Positions 44,277 through 51,673 of a stretch of 58,503 bases of DNA are shown here, piece after piece. Under the pieces are notes generated by a model. That model was not told the DNA's origin. It did no database searches and saw only the letters and a program-made list of their open reading frames with translations. This DNA comes from an uncultured Roseburia sp. (GTDB taxonomy: Bacteria; Bacillota; Clostridia; Lachnospirales; Lachnospiraceae): NCBI GenBank assembly GCA_947642555.1, contig CANRSX010000032.1, positions 1-58,503 of the forward strand, written 5' to 3'. Within the stretch, counting starts at the first letter, position 1. Each line of letters opens with the position of its first letter. Made by a program: the position numbers and the translations under genes.

Positions 44277-44979
44277 GTGAACCGCTGCCTGTCGTTTCTC
44301 CCGCATGGCAGCCGTACTGACGGTAATATCCGTCAATGGCAGCCTTTATCTCATCGTTAATCACAATCTTCCCCATGCATGGGCGGTTGTACAGATGCTC
44401 CGTGACCTCCTCCATCGTGACGATCGCATGCGCCGGGAAGCCGTATTTCTCCCGGATCTCATCGAGCGCGCTTAATCTGCCGCCAAGCCCCTTTTCCATG
44501 CGGTTTAAGGAAACCATCAGCCCGAGGATCGCAACGTCCCCCTGCGCCTTCACGATCGGGAAGGTCTCCTCGATCGACTTGCCAGACGTCGTGACATCCT
44601 CGATGATCACCACCCGGTCGCCGTCCTTCATCTTACTGCCCAGAAGGATGCCGGTGTCGCCGTGATCCTTCACTTCCTTGCGGTTCGAGCAGTAGCGGAT
44701 CTCCTTCCCGTAAAGCTTTGAATACGCGATCACCGTCGCCACCGACAGCGGAATCCCCTTGTACGCCGGCCCGAACAGCACATCAAACTCATCGCCGTAA
44801 TGCTCGTGAATCGCACGCGCGTAATACTCCCCAAGCCGCATCAGCTGGGATCCCGTCACATACGCGCCCGCGTTCATGAAAAACGGAGACTTTCTCCCGC
44901 TCTTTAGTGTAAATTCCCCAAATCTGAGGACATCGCTCTCTACCATAAATTCGATAAATTCCTGCTTATATTGTTCCAT
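44269..44979 (-). CDS. pyrE: Orotate phosphoribosyltransferase
   Basis: Makes OMP from orotate and PRPP in pyrimidine synthesis. 236 aa. PRPP-binding motif VVIIEDVTTSGKSIEE; substrate loop GPAYKGIPLSVA; N-terminal FTLKSGRKSPFFMNAG. The C-terminal tail of about 25 residues (CHAGETTGSGSHE end) is longer than core PyrE. GGGAGG supports the ATG, and a clear promoter lies 50-77 bases upstream. Confidence 0.96.
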   Translation of the reverse strand: MEQYKQEFIEFMVESDVLRFGEFTLKSGRKSPFFMNAGAYVTGSQLMRLGEYYARAIHEHYGDEFDVLFGPAYKGIPLSVATVIAYSKLYGKEIRYCSNRKEVKDHGDTGILLGSKMKDGDRVVIIEDVTTSGKSIEETFPIVKAQGDVAILGLMVSLNRMEKGLGGRLSALDEIREKYGFPAHAIVTMEEVTEHLYNRPCMGKIVINDEIKAAIDGYYRQYGCHAGETTGSGSHE

Positions 44980-45027
44980 TTCTTCAAACCTCCCATCCCA
45001 GGTTCTTCGTTATCGCGATACTTCCTC

Positions 45028-45056
45028 ATTTTACCATAAGCAAAGTGAAATAACAA
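45028..45056 (-). promoter_or_regulatory. Sigma-A promoter of pyrE
   Basis: Minus-strand TTGTTA (45051-45056) and TAAAAT (45028-45033) are 17 bases apart, with TGG giving an extended -10. No PyrR attenuator is evident between it and the start. Confidence 0.7.
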
Positions 45057-45122
45057 TCCAAATCGGACAGATCCGGTATCTTCGGTAACTGTCAATAATG
45101 AGAATACCTTTCCTTTGCGGAT

Positions 45123-45355
45123 TTACTGCTTTAATGCCGCCAGTTCTTTCATAATATCAGGGATGCCCTGTCCCGAAAAGGTTCGGACTATACACCTCCG
45201 CCGTGTCAAAGAACGTGCAGCCATGGCTGTAAGCGTTACGGATTACTTCAATGCTGTATTCCTCCGGCGGAATCCCTGCCATATCCATGGGAGAATGCCA
45301 TACAGCCCATCCCGACTTCCGAAACTTCAATGTCCCGCAAAAGCCTTGTTTTCAT
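45123..45355 (-). pseudogene. Degenerate aldo/keto reductase gene
   Basis: Minus-strand pieces of an aldo/keto reductase in two frames. MKTRLLRDIEVSEVGMGCMA and SHGYGRD come first; after a frameshift GIPPEEYSIEVIRNAYSHGC, TFFDTAEVYSPNLFGTGHP continue, then a stop. A short tail (IMKELAALKQ) before the final TAA looks like the family C-terminus, so roughly 240 central residues are deleted. Not functional. Part of a decayed catabolic or redox cluster with the two fragments upstream. Confidence 0.8.
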
Positions 45356-45362
45356 CTTCCAC

Positions 45363-45572
45363 TCACTCCCTGAAAAACTCCTTTACCCCGCGAAGCTGGA
45401 TACGGTTATTGATCTCTATCACTTCTTCCAGCGGTATGGTTTTTCCGCTCTCAATCCAGCCTCTGTAAGCGGAAAGCATACAGTTATTGTTAAAGTCCAA
45501 AAGAAGCCGTTTTTCAAAATCAGACAGCTTCTGATATTCTTTTGAATCCCGCCACCCGGCATCATTGTATCT
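45363..45572 (-). pseudogene. C-terminal remnant of an unrecognised gene
   Basis: An open stretch of about 69 residues after a stop codon: RYNDAGWRDSKEYQKLSDFE, KRLLLDFNNNCMLSAYRGWI, then EEVIEINNRIQLRGVKEFF. It looks like the end of a conserved protein but I cannot name the family. It has no start codon in a good context. Its stop lies 8 bases before the aldo/keto reductase remnant, as in an operon. Confidence 0.45.
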
Positions 45573-45624
45573 TCATTTCCCCTCAAAATCATGTCCGCAC
45601 CCTGCATTCAATTTTAGAAACCGG

Positions 45625-45696
45625 TTATAAGAAACCATGGTTGCGCGTTCCCATGCTGCCGGCTCCAGGCAGCGCGATTACATCTTTGTTTTTCAT
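45625..45696 (-). pseudogene. Start of a short-chain dehydrogenase, truncated
   Basis: MKNKDVIALPGAGSMGTRNH resembles the N-terminal Rossmann glycine motif of short-chain dehydrogenases (usually VTGAGSIG). It stops after 23 codons at TAA. Probably another piece of the decayed cluster. Confidence 0.4.
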
Positions 45697-45982
45697 TTCT
45701 GTCGAAGATCATTTTTCTCCCTACACTTGTCATGGAGAATTCTCCTCCGAATGATTGTCCGGGCCTGTTGGCAACTGTTGTTTCTTAATTCGTTTTATGT
45801 AAAAATCCACTTTCGCGCAGGAATCAATGGTCAGTGTTTTTTGATTGGTTGCTTAGGAAACTCTTTTCAAGAAATGGTTGCTTTTTTTTCAAAAAAGTAT
45901 AGACTTATCGCTTCGACATCATCCATCACAGAAAGTATGCTGTTTTAGCCCACCTACAGGATAGCATAAAGCGCTCTTTCTG
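45697..45982. other. Decayed AT-rich stretch without a gene
   Basis: No intact frame. It holds the left copy of the 28-bp direct repeat (45911-45938) and a run of eight T (45883-45890 region). Confidence 0.4.
45911..45938. repeat. Left copy of a 28-bp direct repeat
   Basis: CTTCGACATCATCCATC-n-CAGAAAGTAT matches 49279-49306 with one mismatch (27/28). On the minus strand both copies can encode ILS-MDDVE, the winged-helix end of the AlbA-type protein. The copies bracket the regulator/radical SAM cassette. Confidence 0.75.
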
Positions 45983-46303
45983 CTATCCTGCTGCTTTAAG
46001 TTTCTGGTATTTCTTATAGTACATAATAAAGCGCTGATATGCAGGAGTACAGTAAAAGCAAAATTCTTTTTCTCTGTCTCCCCATACCAGAACGTCCATC
46101 GGAACACCAAACAACTCACTGAGCGCATATAAATTATCTACCGTTGGAAGGCTTCTTCCTGCAAACCAATGGTAAACGCTCTGTACGGAGGCCAACCCTA
46201 AGTACTCTTGAATGTCCTTAACGGTCATTCCATTCATCTGTGCAATATGTTTGATATTTTGGCCTGTTTTGTATATATCAATTTGAGGGACTTTCTTTTT
46301 CAT
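45983..46303 (-). CDS. XRE-family transcriptional regulator
   Basis: 106 aa. Helix-turn-helix at about 10-65: IDIYKTGQNIKHIAQMNGMT, VKDIQEYLGLASVQSVYHWF, SLPTVDNLYALSELFGVPMD. The short C-terminal tail is aromatic and Cys-containing (CFYCTPAYQRFIMYYKK). ATG 46303 (MKKKVPQIDIY) follows GGAGGTGG. It is the last gene of the cassette on the minus strand, after the radical SAM gene, and could control the twin promoter blocks upstream. That link is inference. Confidence 0.85.
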   Translation of the reverse strand: MKKKVPQIDIYKTGQNIKHIAQMNGMTVKDIQEYLGLASVQSVYHWFAGRSLPTVDNLYALSELFGVPMDVLVWGDREKEFCFYCTPAYQRFIMYYKKYQKLKAAG

Positions 46304-46369
46304 TTGACCACCTCCCATCCGCTGTTTTGATAACCTTTATTATAGGGCAAACACCATCCAATTACAAGA

Positions 46370-46408
46370 AGAGCAGGGTGATGAACGGTTTGTCCATTAC
46401 TCTGCTCT
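46370..46408 (-). terminator. Weak terminator-like hairpin after the radical SAM gene
   Basis: AGAGCAG (46370-46376) pairs with CTGCTCT (46402-46408), and GTGATG with CATTAC inside with one mismatch. Only a weak T-rich tail follows on the minus strand, so some read-through into the regulator gene is likely. Confidence 0.45.
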
Positions 46409-46444
46409 AAAACATATGCTTTTTCAGGCTAATATGACCCTAAA

Positions 46445-47518
46445 CTACGAGCAAACCACCATCTTATCTTTGCACAATACAATCTCAGGACAGACAGGAC
46501 AGCCTCCCATACACTGTTTCTGCAGGCTGCAATCAGGACAGGAAGTAAGAAAACTGCTGCGGAACTGCACAAATTCCGGACTGTTCCATGCTTCCTCGAT
46601 GGAATAGCTTCTAAGGTTCACGGCCCATCGCTCTTTTTGGTTATCAAAGCTGCAGGGAAGAAGCTTCATATCCGGCGTGACATAGGCCGACCACCGCGCT
46701 GCCTCACAGGTATCCAGAGAATGAATATTCACATGCCTCATAGATGAGAGCAGACCCGGAACCGAACAGCTGTCAAAGCCGATCTTAAACGGAAACGCCT
46801 CTTCATCAATATACCGGAACAACTCCCTCAGATCGTCATTATCCCATGAAAGAATGTTCTCTTTCCTCCCAAGGCCTATAGGTTTATGCAGAAGAAAAAT
46901 AACTGCATTTACCCCGATCGGAACCTCACTGCGAAGAAAATCCCCTGCCTTCTTCACGGAATCTCTGCTGAGGACAAAATGAATATTGGTTTTTACCCCT
47001 GCATCAATCAGTCCTTTTATCGCTCTTTTCGTATAGGGCTGCCCATACCAGCTGATAGCTACCGCACCGCAGTATGCTCTGCACAATCTGATAATTCCTT
47101 CATCAAATCCCAGACCCGAAGAGGTAAAATTCGGTACAATCTCATACTCCCTGCAAATCTGCAAAATACCCTCAAATTCCTCGTGCTGATCAGGGTCTCC
47201 CCTTCCCCCAAGGGCAAACTGATAGCTTCTGCCCTGACACTGCCTTGCAACCATCAGAAAATCGTCGGTACTCATATTCGGCTGGCTTATATTCCAGCCA
47301 TTCTGGTAGCACTGGACACCGCTTTCCCTGCACAAGCCAGACAATCCATGAGCACAGTGCCCCATAATTCCTACATCCAACAATTCGGGAAAGCCGGCCA
47401 TAAACGGATCTTCCGCCGTTTCTTTCCCATCCCTGAATATGCCGCTCCGCATATAAAAACCGGAGTTTTCATCAAAAAGAGAGAGAAACCGCCTGGCTTT
47501 ATCAACAATCTTTCTCAT
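46445..47518 (-). CDS. Radical SAM/SPASM enzyme with atypical N-terminal cysteine spacing
   Basis: 357 aa. The N-terminal cysteines are C55, C63 and C70 in MGHCAHGLSGLCRESGVQCY, a CX7CX6C pattern instead of the usual CX3CX2C. FALGGRGDPDQHE (about 102-113) is in the place of the SAM-binding GGE motif. The C-terminal SPASM-like region is Cys-rich: C271, C289, then CPDCSLQKQCMGGCPVC (327-343) and C349. This layout is that of peptide- or protein-modifying radical SAM enzymes carrying auxiliary clusters. ATG 47518 starts 11 bases after the serine-tract gene, pointing to one operon and a likely enzyme-substrate pair. Reaction unknown. Confidence 0.82.
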   Translation of the reverse strand: MRKIVDKARRFLSLFDENSGFYMRSGIFRDGKETAEDPFMAGFPELLDVGIMGHCAHGLSGLCRESGVQCYQNGWNISQPNMSTDDFLMVARQCQGRSYQFALGGRGDPDQHEEFEGILQICREYEIVPNFTSSGLGFDEGIIRLCRAYCGAVAISWYGQPYTKRAIKGLIDAGVKTNIHFVLSRDSVKKAGDFLRSEVPIGVNAVIFLLHKPIGLGRKENILSWDNDDLRELFRYIDEEAFPFKIGFDSCSVPGLLSSMRHVNIHSLDTCEAARWSAYVTPDMKLLPCSFDNQKERWAVNLRSYSIEEAWNSPEFVQFRSSFLTSCPDCSLQKQCMGGCPVCPEIVLCKDKMVVCS

Positions 47519-47529
47519 AGGCGCCCCAA

Positions 47530-47913
47530 TCAATAACTTAAATCCGTATCAATCTGTTGAAAATTCGATCCCTCATCCTCTTTTTCAATAATATCCCAGA
47601 TTCTCTGAAAAATTTCAGAATACTGATAGCTGCATTCTTCAAAATCGACCCTTCCGCCGTATAATGTCATGCCCTCCTGCTGTGCTTTTCTCAGTTCATC
47701 CATATTAATATGATATGAGATCCAGCATCCGGCCCTGTCGCTGTAGGCCTCCCGATCCTCCCCCTCTTCAATAACCGGCAAAGGTTTTCCCAGCATCTCT
47801 TCTTTGATATAACGGATAATGGCTTCTTTCTGTTTGTCGCTTAATTCCCCTCTCCTGGCTAATATAAAAGATGATGAGGAACTGTTGGATACAAAATCGG
47901 TTCTTATTTTCAT
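47530..47913 (-). CDS. Serine-tract protein (FVSNSSSSSF N-terminus), candidate radical SAM substrate
   Basis: 127 aa. It begins MKIRTDFVSNSSSSSFILAR, with five consecutive serines at residues 10-14 between N9 and F15. From memory this motif recurs in otherwise uncharacterised proteins next to radical SAM genes. The rest is a small acidic helical domain (ELSDKQKEAIIRYIKEEMLG) ending in EKEDEGSNFQQIDTDLSY. Start ATG 47913 behind GGAGGT; the open frame upstream is not conserved-looking. A promoter block at 47968-48012 precedes it. No signal peptide, so cytoplasmic. Whether the serines are modified is not known. Confidence 0.78.
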   Translation of the reverse strand: MKIRTDFVSNSSSSSFILARRGELSDKQKEAIIRYIKEEMLGKPLPVIEEGEDREAYSDRAGCWISYHINMDELRKAQQEGMTLYGGRVDFEECSYQYSEIFQRIWDIIEKEDEGSNFQQIDTDLSY

Positions 47914-47967
47914 CGCTTCATGACCTCCCTGTGTTTTTATATTTAGTATACATGTTTGAACCTTTCC

Positions 47968-48012
47968 TGTCATTGAAGCAGTACTATAAAACCTGTGACG
48001 ATCATCTCTGAT
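47968..48012 (-). promoter_or_regulatory. Promoter block A of the cassette
   Basis: On the minus strand ATCAGAG (48006-48012), then GGTTTTATAGTACTGCTTCA ending ATGACA at 47968. The same block recurs at 48947-48990. TATAGT can be a -10; ATCAGAG sits about where a -35 or activator site would be. It is 55 bases from the start of the serine-tract gene. Confidence 0.6.
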
Positions 48013-48126
48013 ACCCACCGGATCGCCTAACGCCACAAAATATAACAATTGAATTTCTCCCGCTTTTCTTCCGGAATCATCACATTTCCTGCTTTTTATA
48101 AAAAATTATCACCCATAAAATTTCCC

Positions 48127-48882
48127 TCAGTTCTTATTAGCCGCTTCTTTCATTAAGAAATCATATACCGTTTCCGCTGAACTATAGTCTATGTTATTCC
48201 CACAGATATCCATGACCCTTCCCGCTGTGTATGCTCTTCCATAGTCAAGTCTATAAATAAAATATTCAATGCTCCCTGCCTGGTCATTCATGATAAATTC
48301 AAGCAGTTCTATCACGGAACGTTCATGGCAGATCAGCATTCCCGATCCATTTAGAGAATCTGTATCAATCACACCTCCTTTCCCGTGGATCAGTTTATCA
48401 ATATTGTCTTTTAGATCATGAATTTCCCGAAGTCTGTCTATGATTTCCACAAACTTTTTCTTAGGAAATACCGTTTTTGTTTTCTTTTTCATCCGTACCA
48501 GCTGCTTAAAGTTTTGGAATCGAAACACACCCATATGATCAGCCGGAATCTCTACAGTCCCATCTTCTGTTAATGCCCTAATCATCCTGCCGGAGCCGTT
48601 TATAACATACAGATAATCCGTCCAGTTGTTCCTGTAATCCACACAATCGTTTTCTGGCATAAATGATGAAATAAACTCATCCACAGAATCCGCGTACCCA
48701 AAATATCTCCTGTCAAATCCTATGGAAAATCTTTCATAGTCGCCATAAGATTGAATCCCTCCATCTTCATACTTATCAATAATTGTTCCTCCGTGTCCTT
48801 CCTGATACATATCTCCATTAAACTCAGGAGTCTGATAATGGCGGCCTGTCTCATCTATAAATATAATCTTCCCCCTTGTCAT
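48127..48882 (-). CDS. Unrecognised 251-aa protein of the radical SAM cassette
   Basis: Not assigned to a family. No signal peptide or membrane segment. Visible parts: MTRGKIIFIDETGRHYQTPE, an aromatic and acidic middle (DCVDYRNNWTDYLYVINGSG), a basic segment (KKKTKTVFPKKKFVEIIDRL) and a C-terminus (RLDYGRAYTAGRVMDICGNN) followed by a short helix, a kind of ending I recall from other uncharacterised Clostridia proteins. GGAGG lies 13 bases upstream of the ATG, beside an 8-bp hairpin (48901-48930). It has its own copy of the promoter block, so it is likely co-regulated with the serine-tract and radical SAM genes. Confidence 0.6.
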   Translation of the reverse strand: MTRGKIIFIDETGRHYQTPEFNGDMYQEGHGGTIIDKYEDGGIQSYGDYERFSIGFDRRYFGYADSVDEFISSFMPENDCVDYRNNWTDYLYVINGSGRMIRALTEDGTVEIPADHMGVFRFQNFKQLVRMKKKTKTVFPKKKFVEIIDRLREIHDLKDNIDKLIHGKGGVIDTDSLNGSGMLICHERSVIELLEFIMNDQAGSIEYFIYRLDYGRAYTAGRVMDICGNNIDYSSAETVYDFLMKEAANKN

Positions 48883-49246
48883 GAATATTAAAAATCCTCC
48901 TTAAAATGGCTTCGCATAAACTCATTTTAAGAGAGGATTCACTATTTGTCATTGAAGCTGTAGTATAAAACTGCATTTTATTCCTCTGATGTCAATTATG
49001 ATTCTATACTATCCCTTTTCTGTTTCCTTTTTTAATGGTCTTTCCATTTTGGAAACAAACACGGTACAAGATCAGGTCCAATTTCCCTTCCTAATAAATT
49101 ATATAAGAATAGGACTATTCATAAAAAATTATATCTTTATGTATCTCTGATAAATAATAATTTTTATGTGCATTCTTATATTCCACATTCTCATATATTT
49201 CGTCAGTTTCATCGCTGAAAACCAATCTGTCAAATTACATATTTAG
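48883..49246. other. AT-rich intergenic region upstream of the cassette
   Basis: No gene seen. It contains promoter block B (48947-48990), the leader hairpin TTAAAATG/CATTTTAA (48901-48930) and a small dyad GAATAG-GA-CTATTC (49107-49120). Confidence 0.5.
48947..48990 (-). promoter_or_regulatory. Promoter block B of the cassette
   Basis: On the minus strand ATCAGAG (48984-48990), then AGTTTTATACTACAGCTTCA ending ATGACA at 48947. It matches block A at 22 or more of 26 core bases with nearly the same spacing. TATACT can be a -10. It lies 65 bases before the 251-aa gene. Confidence 0.6.
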
Positions 49247-49278
49247 TCAATATGTTCTATTTCTATTGGTTCCAGGCA

Positions 49279-49306
49279 CTTCGACATCATCCATCTCAGA
49301 AAGTAT
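49279..49306. repeat. Right copy of the 28-bp direct repeat
   Basis: Partner of 45911-45938 (27/28 identical, same orientation, 3368 bp apart). It lies inside the winged-helix coding part of the broken AlbA-type gene. Confidence 0.75.
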
Positions 49307-49414
49307 AATCCTGGTTCTCGCTACACTCAAACCAGGCAATTTGGCAATATCTTTTGTTTTCGCTGTTTCTTGTTCTCGCAGATACCGCCTGATTTTTTCC
49401 ATATTTTTATATGT

Positions 49415-49475
49415 TTTATTCGCTTGCTTTTTATCGCTTGTTTTTTATCGCTTGTTTTTATCGCTTGTTTTTTAT
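49415..49475. repeat. Tandem 13/14-bp repeat, about four units
   Basis: CGCTTG recurs at 49421, 49435, 49449 and 49462 with T-rich spacers (unit TTTTTATCGCTTG). Unit lengths of 14, 14 and 13 shift the minus-strand frame of the AlbA-type gene and introduce TAA stops. In an intact copy it would encode a Lys/Ala/Ser/Asp linker. Confidence 0.75.
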
Positions 49476-50327
49476 GAATTTTAAAGTCAGCGATGTCCTG
49501 TCCGGAGCAAAATCTTCTTTTATGTCAGGCTCTTCCCATCCCTCGTCTTCCCATACATTAAAGATATTAGGCACTCCGCTTCCCGCATGTTCACCAATAT
49601 CTATCAGGTTAAACATTTTCATCAGGCTCTTATTTCTCGGATCAGATTTTCCTCCCCTGCGCATCTGCTCCTTCCCAGGTCTGATATAGCCAGGATTCTC
49701 AAATACAATTTTATTTTCCTCTTTCGTTATAAGAACGCCATATTTTCCATAAAAATCTGTATTAATAATACAGTTCGCCAACGCTTCCCTCAATGCCCTG
49801 TGAACAGGCGTATCATCAACACGAAAACCGCCCTCCATCCGAAACGGTACTTTAATATCTTTCGTAATCTTATTGTATACACGAAAATAAAAATCAAATA
49901 CATTTCCCGACCACTCACCGGACGAAGACTGAAGCCTGTCTGTCCATCTGATTACCGTATCCGGATTTTCCCTGTAATCCCAAAAATATTCCCCTGAGAT
50001 ATTCCTTGTCATCCAGTCGCTCAAAAGGGTGTCCCGGCTTAAAGGATTTATGGCTGTTGCGATAACCGCGGATGGACTCCTGATTCAAATCTTCAATTTC
50101 AGCCTCCTCAAGAACTTCCATATCCATGGTTTCCTCTGCCTGATCCCGCAGCATTGTTTTTACCTGCAATCTGGTGCAATGGTAATCTCCTTCCCAATTT
50201 CTGCGAAATGTCCCTCCAAACAAATCATCATTAATGTATACCGGCTTTTGCTCCCGCTTTGCGCCCGGCACCCAGATTACCATAATCACATCATCTGCAC
50301 CAGCCACTGAGAAAATTTCCATATATC

Positions 50328-50367
50328 AAAAAAGCAGGGCAACGAACCCTTAAGTCCGTTGCCCTGC
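50328..50367 (-). terminator. Rho-independent terminator after the 65-aa gene
   Basis: GCAGGGCAACG (50334-50344) pairs with CGTTGCCCTGC (50357-50367); six T follow on the minus strand. It also marks the edge between the spoVA block and the truncated AlbA-type gene. Confidence 0.9.
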
Positions 50368-50411
50368 CAGGTACGTAAATATCTTTGACGCAGACTATAT
50401 GTTATGCATCA

Positions 50412-50609
50412 TCAGCAAAAATCCCGCTCCAGTCCTCTCACAATCTGGTGCATCTCCGATTTACTGGTAACATTCCTCGCAGCCTCCACCACCTGACGTT
50501 TTTCTTCATCCTTCAATCTTGCATATGCATCCATTGCCCTGGGATTTGCTCCAAGCTGAAAGCTTAGCCCCATCGGCATATCATAACTGTTATCTGCTTC
50601 TCTATCCAT
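50412..50609 (-). CDS. Conserved small protein, unknown function
   Basis: 65 aa, hydrophilic. Segments such as DMPMGLSFQLGANPRAMDAY and LKDEEKRQVVEAARNVTSKS, then a C-terminal helix (EMHQIVRGLER), match a small cytoplasmic protein I recall as common in Firmicutes. Start ATG 50609 with GGAGGG seven bases upstream. It lies 21 bases after spoVAC and ahead of a strong terminator, so it is probably the last gene of the spoVA transcript. Confidence 0.75.
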   Translation of the reverse strand: MDREADNSYDMPMGLSFQLGANPRAMDAYARLKDEEKRQVVEAARNVTSKSEMHQIVRGLERDFC

Positions 50610-50630
50610 GCGCAATCCCTCCTTCCTCCT

Positions 50631-51095
50631 CTAAAATATCCCCAGCAGCTTCAGTGCCCAGTAAATCAGCCCCAGCACCCAGCTGGAAAAGATCCCGTAC
50701 AGAATCACCGGCCCCGCGATCGTAAAGATCTTGCACCCGATCCCGAAGACCTGCCCTTCCTTCTGAAACTCGATCGCCGGAGCGGCCACGCCGTTCGCAA
50801 ACCCGGTGATCGGCACCAGCGCTCCGGCGCCTCCCCAGTTCGCGATCGACGGATAAATATTCAGTCCGGTCAGCACCACCGAGATCAGAATCAGGATCAG
50901 GCTGCACCAGCTGCCCGCCGTCTCCTTCTCCATGCCGTAGCTCATGCAGGTATTTAAGATAAACTGCCCGATCGTGCAGATGATCCCGCCCGTCACAAAC
51001 GCCTTCACCATATTCCACCACAGATTATGTGTCGGCGTCACCTCTTTTACATAATCGTTATATTTTTTCTGCAAACGCTCTTTTTTCTCGTCCAT
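50631..51095 (-). CDS. spoVAC: Stage V sporulation protein AC
   Basis: Membrane subunit of the SpoVA channel that loads dipicolinic acid into the spore and releases it at germination. 154 aa. A hydrophilic N-terminus is followed by AFVTGGIICTIGQFILN, LTGLNIYPSIANWGGAGALV and the family-typical PITGFANGVAAPAIEFQKEG, then two helices. ATG 51095 is the family start; the open frame runs further up through a non-coding repeat. spoVAD and spoVAE, which usually follow, are not here. Confidence 0.92.
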   Translation of the reverse strand: MDEKKERLQKKYNDYVKEVTPTHNLWWNMVKAFVTGGIICTIGQFILNTCMSYGMEKETAGSWCSLILILISVVLTGLNIYPSIANWGGAGALVPITGFANGVAAPAIEFQKEGQVFGIGCKIFTIAGPVILYGIFSSWVLGLIYWALKLLGIF

Positions 51096-51170
51096 ACCGC
51101 ATCCTCCTGTCCCGCCGGGACATTCTGCCCATGCCGCATACCGCGCCGGCCCGTCCCTTTGTCTGATCTG

Positions 51171-51271
51171 GTACTGCATTGCGGAGATTTCGATGAATTC
51201 AGCACCCACTCTTTGCGCCAGTACTGCGTTGTCGTCAGTCAACGATGCCACCGACTTCCGCAATGCAGTAC
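51171..51271. repeat. 15-bp inverted repeat upstream of spoVAC
   Basis: GTACTGCATTGCGGA (51171-51185) is exactly inverted at 51257-51271. A related GTACTGCGTTG lies between them near 51222. The interval has no credible gene. It may be a folded leader or a small decayed element. Confidence 0.6.
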
Positions 51272-51328
51272 TAGTATGTGCCAGCTTCTGTCGGAGTATA
51301 CACGAGACATCTGCCGTCTTTCTGACGA

Positions 51329-51673
51329 TTAACCGGCCGCCTGCATCTCCCATACCCGTTCCTCGTAAAGCCCCATGGACAGCAGCTCCCTCATCTGCCC
51401 GTCGTACTCCTCCGTCGGACTGTAATCCTTAAGGATTGTGAACAGATACCGTGCTCTCGCATCCTCGTTCTTTGCATCTGTAAAATTTTCAGCAACAAAG
51501 GATGCAAGCTCCTTCGGCTGTATCTCTTCCTCCAGGGACAGTCCGGCCAGCTTTGCCGCGAGTCCCGCTGCATAATAATATTCATAATTTCCGATCAGCA
51601 CGGATGCCTGCATGCTGCATTTGATGATAACGCTCTGGCGCGCAATGGAAGTGACCATCGGTATTTTCCTCAT
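51329..51673 (-). CDS. Uncharacterised small protein within the spoVA cluster
   Basis: About 114 aa from ATG 51673 (MRKIPMVTSIARQSVIIKCS). Helical; recognisable stretches are GNYEYYYAAGLAAKLAGLSL and LASFVAENFTDAKNEDARAR. I do not recognise a family. The start is uncertain: the ribosome site is weak, and an in-frame TTG about 16 codons upstream would extend it. Between spoVAB and spoVAC, on the same strand. Confidence 0.6.
   Translation of the reverse strand: MRKIPMVTSIARQSVIIKCSMQASVLIGNYEYYYAAGLAAKLAGLSLEEEIQPKELASFVAENFTDAKNEDARARYLFTILKDYSPTEEYDGQMRELLSMGLYEERVWEMQAAG

Larger units (their letters stand above)
49247..50322 (-). pseudogene. Broken AlbA/Schlafen-type ATP-binding regulator
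   Basis: Three damaged parts of one gene. The 5' part (49915-50322) has the end of an AlbA_2 domain (KREQKPVYINDDLFGGTFRR, NWEGDYHCTRLQVKTML) without its start. The middle (49458-50024) is in another frame and covers IRWTDRLQSSSGEWSGNVFD, REALANCIINTDFYGKYG and AGSGVPNIFNVWEDEGW; about 40 residues at the junction are missing. After stops within a tandem repeat, the winged-helix end (RRYLREQETAKTKDIAKLPG, RIILSEMDDVEVP) follows to the TGA at 49247. Not functional. Confidence 0.8.

Noticed and set aside
49415..49475. CRISPR-like regular repeats
   Set aside because: Units are 13-14 bp tandem copies without spacers.
51027..51332. 101-codon plus-strand frame upstream of spoVAC
   Set aside because: Spans the inverted-repeat region and antisense of spoVAC, with no ribosome site or family resemblance.
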